Part shown: positions 33,443 to 36,989 of the stretch, in pieces | Layout: each line of letters starts with the position of its first letter | Numbering within the stretch: the stretch's first letter is position 1 | Made by a program: the position numbers and the translations under genes | The notes under the pieces: model-generated | What the model was told of the DNA's origin: nothing | The model's input: the letters and a program-made list of their open reading frames with translations, nothing else | The model's database searches: none | Assembly (NCBI GenBank): GCA_902776645.1 | Contig: CACYQT010000035.1 | Span: 1 to 36,989 of the forward strand | DNA: 36,989 nucleotides | Reading direction: 5' to 3' | Source: an uncultured bacterium | GTDB lineage: Bacteria; Verrucomicrobiota; Lentisphaeria; Oligosphaerales; Oligosphaeraceae

Positions 33443-35557
33443 ATGAAAAGACTCTGTCAAATCGTAACCTGCCTGGCCATCATCGGCCACGCACAGCCCA
33501 CACATCATAACACTATGCAGAACAAAGCCCCCCATCCTTTCACCGGACAATGGATCACCATCAGCTCCCTCGCCAATCTCAAACCGCTTGACGTCTTCCA
33601 TCGCCAGCTCGCCCCCGCGAAATTCAAGCCGGAAGACCAAAAGGCCAGAAACCAGCATGTCCTCTTCAGAAAAAACTTCACGCTGGATTCAACGGACAAC
33701 GCAACGATTTTCATCTCCGCCGACGACTACTACAAGCTGTACATCAATGGCAAATTCGTCAACCAAGGCCCCGCGGCCGGCTATCCGTTCCACTATTTCT
33801 ACAATGAAATCAATGTGTCGGATTATCTAGTGAAAGGACGGAATACCATCGCCGTCCATACGTATTATCAAGGACTTATCAACCGTGTCTGGGTATCGGG
33901 CGACAACCGCCATGGTTTGATTCTCGATCTCGCCGTCGACGGCAAAAACGTCGTCTCGTCAGACACGTCTTTCAAATGCGCCATCCATTCCGCCTTCGAG
34001 GCCTGCGGCACCGCCGGCTACCAGACGCAGTTCCTTGAAAAATACCATGCGGAAGCCCGCGAAGTCGGATTTGAAAAGCCTGAATTCGACGACGCCTACT
34101 GGCAGCAGGCCGTCGTCAACCCAAACGCCGACTACCAGCTCTTCCCGCAACCATCCAAACAACTCGCCTTTGAAGACATCAAACCCGTCTCAATCAAGAA
34201 AAACGGGCAGTCCATCCAAATCGATTTCGGCGGAATCTTCGTCGGAAGCCTCCGTTTCTCCGCAAAAGGAAAGGCCGGAGACACGATCACCCTGCGGTTC
34301 GCTCAGGAACTTGAGGCGGACGGTTCGCTTCGATACAAGCTCCGCGCGAACTGCACTTATGTGGAATATTTCGTCCTTTCTGGCAGGAATGACACTCTCA
34401 ACCAATTCGACTACAAGGCTTTCCGCTATGCGGAGATCATCCTGCCCGATAATTCGGACATCCAGTTGGACGAAGCGTCAATCGTGCTGGCAGCACGTCA
34501 CTACCCGTTCGAGCTCAAGGCGAAATGCAAATATGACGATCCAGCCGTCAAACCGATTTGGGATCTCTGTGTCAGTTCGCTTCAATATGGCACGCAGGAA
34601 GTCATCATGGACTGCATGGAACGTGAAAAAGGATATTATCTCGGCGATGGCTGCTACAGCCTCCTCACGTTCTGCCTGTTGACGCAGGACTACGCCCTCA
34701 TGGAAAAATTCTTCGATGATTTCCTCCGTACGAAATTCATCAACCGCGGCCTCATGACATGCGGGAATTGCTCCATGATGCAGGAAATCGCCGAATATCC
34801 GCTCATCATGTATTCCATGCTTCTGGAATACTGCCACTTGACAAAAAACTACGATTTTGTCCGAGAACGCTATGACGCGTTTGCAGACATCCTCGACTTC
34901 TATCGCGAACAATACGCGCAGGAAAACGGCCTGCTCAACAATCTCGACAAATGGTGCGTCGTTGAATGGCCGGCAAATCTCCGCGACGGATACGATGTCG
35001 ACATCCGCGAAGGAAGAGTCTGCACGACCATGCACAACGCCGTCAACGCCTACTATATCGGCGCCATCAAATGTCTGAACGAAGTCGCCCGTCTCATCGG
35101 CAGACCCGACTACGCGGACACCAAACCGCTTCAGGAGGCCTTCATCAAGGCGTTCTATGTTCCGGAAAAGCATCTCTTCAAGGATAGCGTCACAAGCAAC
35201 CACATCAGCTATCATGCCAATGTCTTCGCCTACCTTTATCAACTACAGCCCGACGATCCGGAATTCAAGAAAGCGTTTCTCGATATCGTCCGGACAAAGC
35301 GTTTCACGGTCACGAACATGTTCGCGACGTTCCCCTTGCTTTGCACCCTTATCCGCGAAGGAGAAAACGACTTGTTCTACGAACTCCTGACGGATCCGCA
35401 ATCGTGGAACCGCATCCTCCGTGAAGGCGGCACACGAACATTCGAAGGCTGGGGCAAAGACACCAAGTGGAACACGTCGTTATTCCATCTGACGCTTTCA
35501 TTCGGAGCCGCATTCCTCACGGATTGGGATATCAAGACAATCTTCACCTTCAAATAA
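33443..35557 (+). CDS. Secreted GH78-like alpha-L-rhamnosidase
   Basis: ATG 33443 gives 704 residues with a short signal peptide (MKRLCQIVTCLAIIGHAQ). An in-frame ATG at 33416 lacks a ribosome binding site. Residues 40-210 form a jelly-roll (RNQHVLFRKNFTLD, ADDYYKLYINGKFVNQGPA), then a concanavalin-like domain (IDFGGIFVGSLRFSAKGKAGDTI). The (alpha/alpha)6 barrel carries MDCMEREKGYYLGD, the counterpart of D-C-P-x-R-x-E-R-x-G-W-x-G-D in GH78, with acidic residues Asp390, Glu395 and Asp402. The Pro and Trp of that motif are replaced, so specificity may differ. It probably removes rhamnose or a related sugar from glycans outside the cytoplasm. Confidence 0.82.
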   Translation: MKRLCQIVTCLAIIGHAQPTHHNTMQNKAPHPFTGQWITISSLANLKPLDVFHRQLAPAKFKPEDQKARNQHVLFRKNFTLDSTDNATIFISADDYYKLYINGKFVNQGPAAGYPFHYFYNEINVSDYLVKGRNTIAVHTYYQGLINRVWVSGDNRHGLILDLAVDGKNVVSSDTSFKCAIHSAFEACGTAGYQTQFLEKYHAEAREVGFEKPEFDDAYWQQAVVNPNADYQLFPQPSKQLAFEDIKPVSIKKNGQSIQIDFGGIFVGSLRFSAKGKAGDTITLRFAQELEADGSLRYKLRANCTYVEYFVLSGRNDTLNQFDYKAFRYAEIILPDNSDIQLDEASIVLAARHYPFELKAKCKYDDPAVKPIWDLCVSSLQYGTQEVIMDCMEREKGYYLGDGCYSLLTFCLLTQDYALMEKFFDDFLRTKFINRGLMTCGNCSMMQEIAEYPLIMYSMLLEYCHLTKNYDFVRERYDAFADILDFYREQYAQENGLLNNLDKWCVVEWPANLRDGYDVDIREGRVCTTMHNAVNAYYIGAIKCLNEVARLIGRPDYADTKPLQEAFIKAFYVPEKHLFKDSVTSNHISYHANVFAYLYQLQPDDPEFKKAFLDIVRTKRFTVTNMFATFPLLCTLIREGENDLFYELLTDPQSWNRILREGGTRTFEGWGKDTKWNTSLFHLTLSFGAAFLTDWDIKTIFTFK

Positions 35558-35587
35558 CGCTGACGACTTTCCAGCCTGTCGCGAAAA

Positions 35588-35642
35588 CCATGGACGGCGG
35601 TGGACATCCATTCATCGCTTGTCCATGGAACGGCATGTCCAC
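35588..35642 (+). other. Interlocked inverted repeats (pseudoknot-capable)
   Basis: CCATGGAC (35588-35595) complements GTCCATGG (35621-35628), and GTGGACAT (35600-35607) complements ATGTCCAC (35635-35642). The arms alternate a-b-a'-b', which permits an H-type pseudoknot. A nested alternative using only TGGAC/GTCCA pairs is also possible. It starts 31 bases after the stop codon. Confidence 0.6.
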
Positions 35643-35867
35643 GTCAAAAAGCATGTCAGCACCATATTTCCAACGGTCTGTGCTACTATCGTTCATTTTC
35701 TTGTCTTTTCGCGAAGATTATTCTCCATGGCTGCGAACTTTCGCCTGATGCCGTTCCCGCCTACGTGAAGCAATGACAACCGCCGAGCCGTCGGCTTTTC
35801 AGTATCCGAATTCCATCATGAACAAGCAAAATCTTCAGGAGATTGCCGGCCCGACGGCAAGGCATTG

Positions 35868-35897
35868 GTGTCCAGTCGTGTCCATTTGTGGTCCAAC
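35868..35897. repeat. Degenerate 10-bp repeat of the GTGTCCATTN type
   Basis: GTGTCCAGTC, GTGTCCATTT and GTGGTCCAAC follow one another at 35868, 35878 and 35888. Similar GTGTCC-type intergenic repeats are, from general knowledge, common in PVC-group genomes and produce spurious NGHEW-like peptides. Confidence 0.6.
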
Positions 35898-35952
35898 CAT
35901 CGTTTGGGCTGCGGTTTGACCGCTCCAGATTTTTTCTGAGTCCAATGGCCAC

Positions 35953-36480
35953 TCATTTCTTATGGATGTCCAGAAGTTTTTGCAGCATGGCGACGCTCAA
36001 GGCATCAAGGCTCTTCCGCAGTGACTCGCATAAATCCGGATAATTGAGGCACAGCCTGTAAGTGTTCTCAATCTTCTCAAGCGCATTGGACATTCTAGGT
36101 GGAACATGCTTCGTCATGGCTTGCCGTGACATCTTCTCATCTTGGCTGCGCAACAGCAATTCGTCAAGTTTTCCGTTCAGAAAATCTTCAATCAACGGAC
36201 GATGGCAGATATTGCTGTATCGAGTCATTCCAATTTCCCATTTTCGCACAGTAGACCAATTCACGCCGAAAATCTGTGCAAGACCGCTGTACGCCAGCCC
36301 AAGACTCTCGCGTTTCTGTCTGAACAACATCCTGATTCTTGTGGTAAACTCACAATCAAAATGAATGGCATTCTCCTCTTTTGCATCTGGCGTCTTCTTC
36401 TCTTGCGCTTTCCCCTTGACGTTGCCATTACCTTTTGCTTTGCCTTTGCCTTTGCCTTCTCCTTGTGCTTGTTTGCTCAT
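35953..36480 (-). CDS. XRE-like helix-turn-helix protein with Lys/Gly-rich N-terminal tail
   Basis: ATG 36480 (AAGGAG six bases upstream) gives 175 residues. Residues 1-38 are a flexible basic tail of Gly-Lys repeats (GEGKGKGKAKGNGNVKGKA). Residues about 48-105 resemble an XRE/Cro DNA-binding domain: RIRMLFRQKRESLGLAYSGLAQIFGVNWSTVRKWEIG, with the recognition helix around GVNWSTVRKWE. The last 70 residues are helical (ALEKIENTYRLCLNYPDLCESL, LSVAMLQKLLDIHKK) and may dimerise. The basic tail could add non-specific DNA binding. It lies downstream of an rRNA operon, and a decamer array of the same kind as at 17317 lies 120-160 bases upstream, so the array could be its operator. That link is inference. 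Confidence 0.8.
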   Translation of the reverse strand: MSKQAQGEGKGKGKAKGNGNVKGKAQEKKTPDAKEENAIHFDCEFTTRIRMLFRQKRESLGLAYSGLAQIFGVNWSTVRKWEIGMTRYSNICHRPLIEDFLNGKLDELLLRSQDEKMSRQAMTKHVPPRMSNALEKIENTYRLCLNYPDLCESLRKSLDALSVAMLQKLLDIHKK

Positions 36481-36600
36481 GCATGACTCCTTTTTGTGTT
36501 GCAATGTTTACCTTGATGACATGCTTCATACCAGCATGCATAAAATTAACGGATAATTAAATTACACACAAAATTCAAAGTTGCAATTATGTTTTTAAAG

Positions 36601-36640
36601 GAATCTTATAAAATCATACAGAATCATAATAAGTCATAAT
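36601..36640. repeat. Decamer array AARTCATAAN x3-4
   Basis: Units GAATCTTATA, AAATCATACA, GAATCATAAT and AAGTCATAAT lie end to end at 36601, 36611, 36621 and 36631. The last three share RTCATA at exact 10-bp spacing, as at 17317-17346. Confidence 0.8.
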
Positions 36641-36720
36641 AGTTTATACTTGACGAGATGAAAATAATTCCCCTCAGCATGAAATGCATAGCAGGAGGCA
36701 CGCAGCCGGAAGTCAGCACA

Positions 36721-36839
36721 ACAAGGGAAAATACAACAGAAAGCATGCTCGGCTGGGAAACACAGAAGAAAAGATGCACGGCTGGGGAAATACAGATGGG
36801 AGAACGCGCGGCTGGAAAAATACGCCGCAAACCGCTCCA
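36721..36839. repeat. Degenerate ~30-bp tandem repeat, about four units
   Basis: Units begin near 36721, 36751, 36780 and 36810. They share a core like GGCTGGGAAATACAG followed by a purine-rich stretch and RYGCNC. Unit lengths are 29-30 bp. Confidence 0.6.
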
Positions 36840-36890
36840 CATGAAAAGTGCCGCATGGAGACGGACGGGCCCCGCCCCGCGCGCAGCCAC

Positions 36891-36928
36891 AAAAAAGGCC
36901 CCCAGCCTCTGTCGAGAGGCTGGGGGCC
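36891..36928 (-). terminator. rRNA operon terminator
   Basis: On the minus strand a perfect 14-bp stem, GGCCCCCAGCCTCT and its complement (36897-36910 and 36915-36928) with a 4-base loop, is followed by six T (complement of 36891-36896). It lies 12 bases after the 5S rRNA 3' end. Confidence 0.93.
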
Positions 36929-36940
36929 TGGAGAAGAAGA

Positions 36941-36989
36941 CCGGCGGCGCGCTGCTCTCCCACGCTCCTGGGCGTAGTACCATCGCCGC
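36941..36989 (-). rRNA. rrf: 5S rRNA, 3' part (continues beyond the window)
   Basis: Read on the minus strand the last 49 bases give GCGGCGATGGTACTACGCC, a short arm, GTGGGAGAGCAG and GCGCCGCCGG. CGATGGTA and GAGAGYAG flank the helix IV/V arm in bacterial 5S rRNA, and the final CGCCGCCGG is the strand that closes the terminal helix. A strong terminator follows at once. The 5' half and the 23S and 16S genes would lie beyond the right edge. The exact 3' end is estimated. Confidence 0.82.

Larger units (their letters stand above)
35558..35952. other. 395-base gene-free region after the rhamnosidase-like gene
   Basis: Short open frames here have no ribosome binding site or recognisable product. 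It holds two interlocked inverted repeats (35588-35642), a weak terminator-like hairpin (GCCGA 35782-35786 with TCGGC 35791-35795, then TTTT), another 6-bp hairpin (35843-35860) and a degenerate 10-bp repeat (35868-35897). Confidence 0.6.
36481..36890. other. 410-base repeat-rich gap between the XRE gene and the rRNA terminator
   Basis: No supported gene. The left half is AT-rich with the decamer array (36601-36640). The right half is G+C-rich with about four 30-bp degenerate tandem units (36721-36839). A plus-strand frame open from 36658 to the window end is discounted because it crosses the terminator and the 5S rRNA. Confidence 0.65.

Noticed and set aside
35761..35952. A short minus-strand frame containing NGHDWTP
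   Set aside because: The peptide comes from translating the GTGTCCATT-type repeat, and no ribosome binding site is present.
36658..36989. A plus-strand frame open to the window end
   Set aside because: It crosses the rRNA terminator and the 5S rRNA and has no ribosome binding site.

Overview
The window looks like chromosomal DNA of a Lentisphaerota (Victivallales-like) bacterium. The reasons are a cytoplasmic alpha-galactosidase and an alpha-L-rhamnosidase-like enzyme next to a lone type II-secretion-like pseudopilin, a bulk base composition of roughly 55% G+C by eye, and a housekeeping set typical of the PVC superphylum. This is inference from gene content, because no complete marker gene is present. 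The last 49 bases are the 3' end of a 5S rRNA on the minus strand, followed by its terminator, so the right edge touches an rRNA operon.

Layout. 1-2568: end of a metallophosphoesterase, a lipoprotein with an 11-residue aspartate run, and a convergent TM1410/GH114-like secreted protein. 2934-7513: plus-strand group of a membrane-anchored protein, a DinG-type helicase, an AEC permease and a DUF2760 protein. 7575-10347: minus-strand biotin ligase, 5'-3' exonuclease and RluA-type pseudouridine synthase. 10463-13768: compact plus-strand operon namZ-coaX-J-domain protein-membrane protein. 13769-17538: a strikingly AT-rich block with a three-gene minus-strand operon (D12-class adenine methyltransferase, a 126-residue protein of unknown family, a DUF262+DUF1524 GmrSD-like nuclease), then a 629-base gene-free stretch holding a 116-nt nested hairpin and two kinds of direct repeat. 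17539-20980: MATE exporter, Gfo/Idh/MocA oxidoreductase and a convergent SDR. 21008-22915: minus-strand ECF sigma factor, zinc-finger anti-sigma and an exported Pro/Gly/Met-rich protein. 23204-29272: secreted transglutaminase-like protein, homoserine dehydrogenase, IMP dehydrogenase and a UDP-glucuronate-4-epimerase-like enzyme. 29365-35557: sugar locus with a minus-strand operon pseudopilin-ABC ATPase (broken)-alpha-galactosidase, divergent from a GH78-like enzyme. 35953-36989: XRE-like regulator with a Lys/Gly-rich tail, a repeat-rich gap, and the 5S rRNA end.

The strongest candidate for something undescribed is the AT-rich block. A DNA methyltransferase is translationally coupled, through a small orphan protein, to a nuclease of a family best known for attacking modified DNA. 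The neighbouring hairpin is unexplained. A 10-bp-phased RTCATA array in the same gap recurs beside the XRE gene 19 kb away. A second theme is very short tandem repeats (7-10 bp units) just after stop codons. In one case they fill the whole gap between two genes and supply both stop codons.

Percentages and family calls were made by reading, not by computation or database search.
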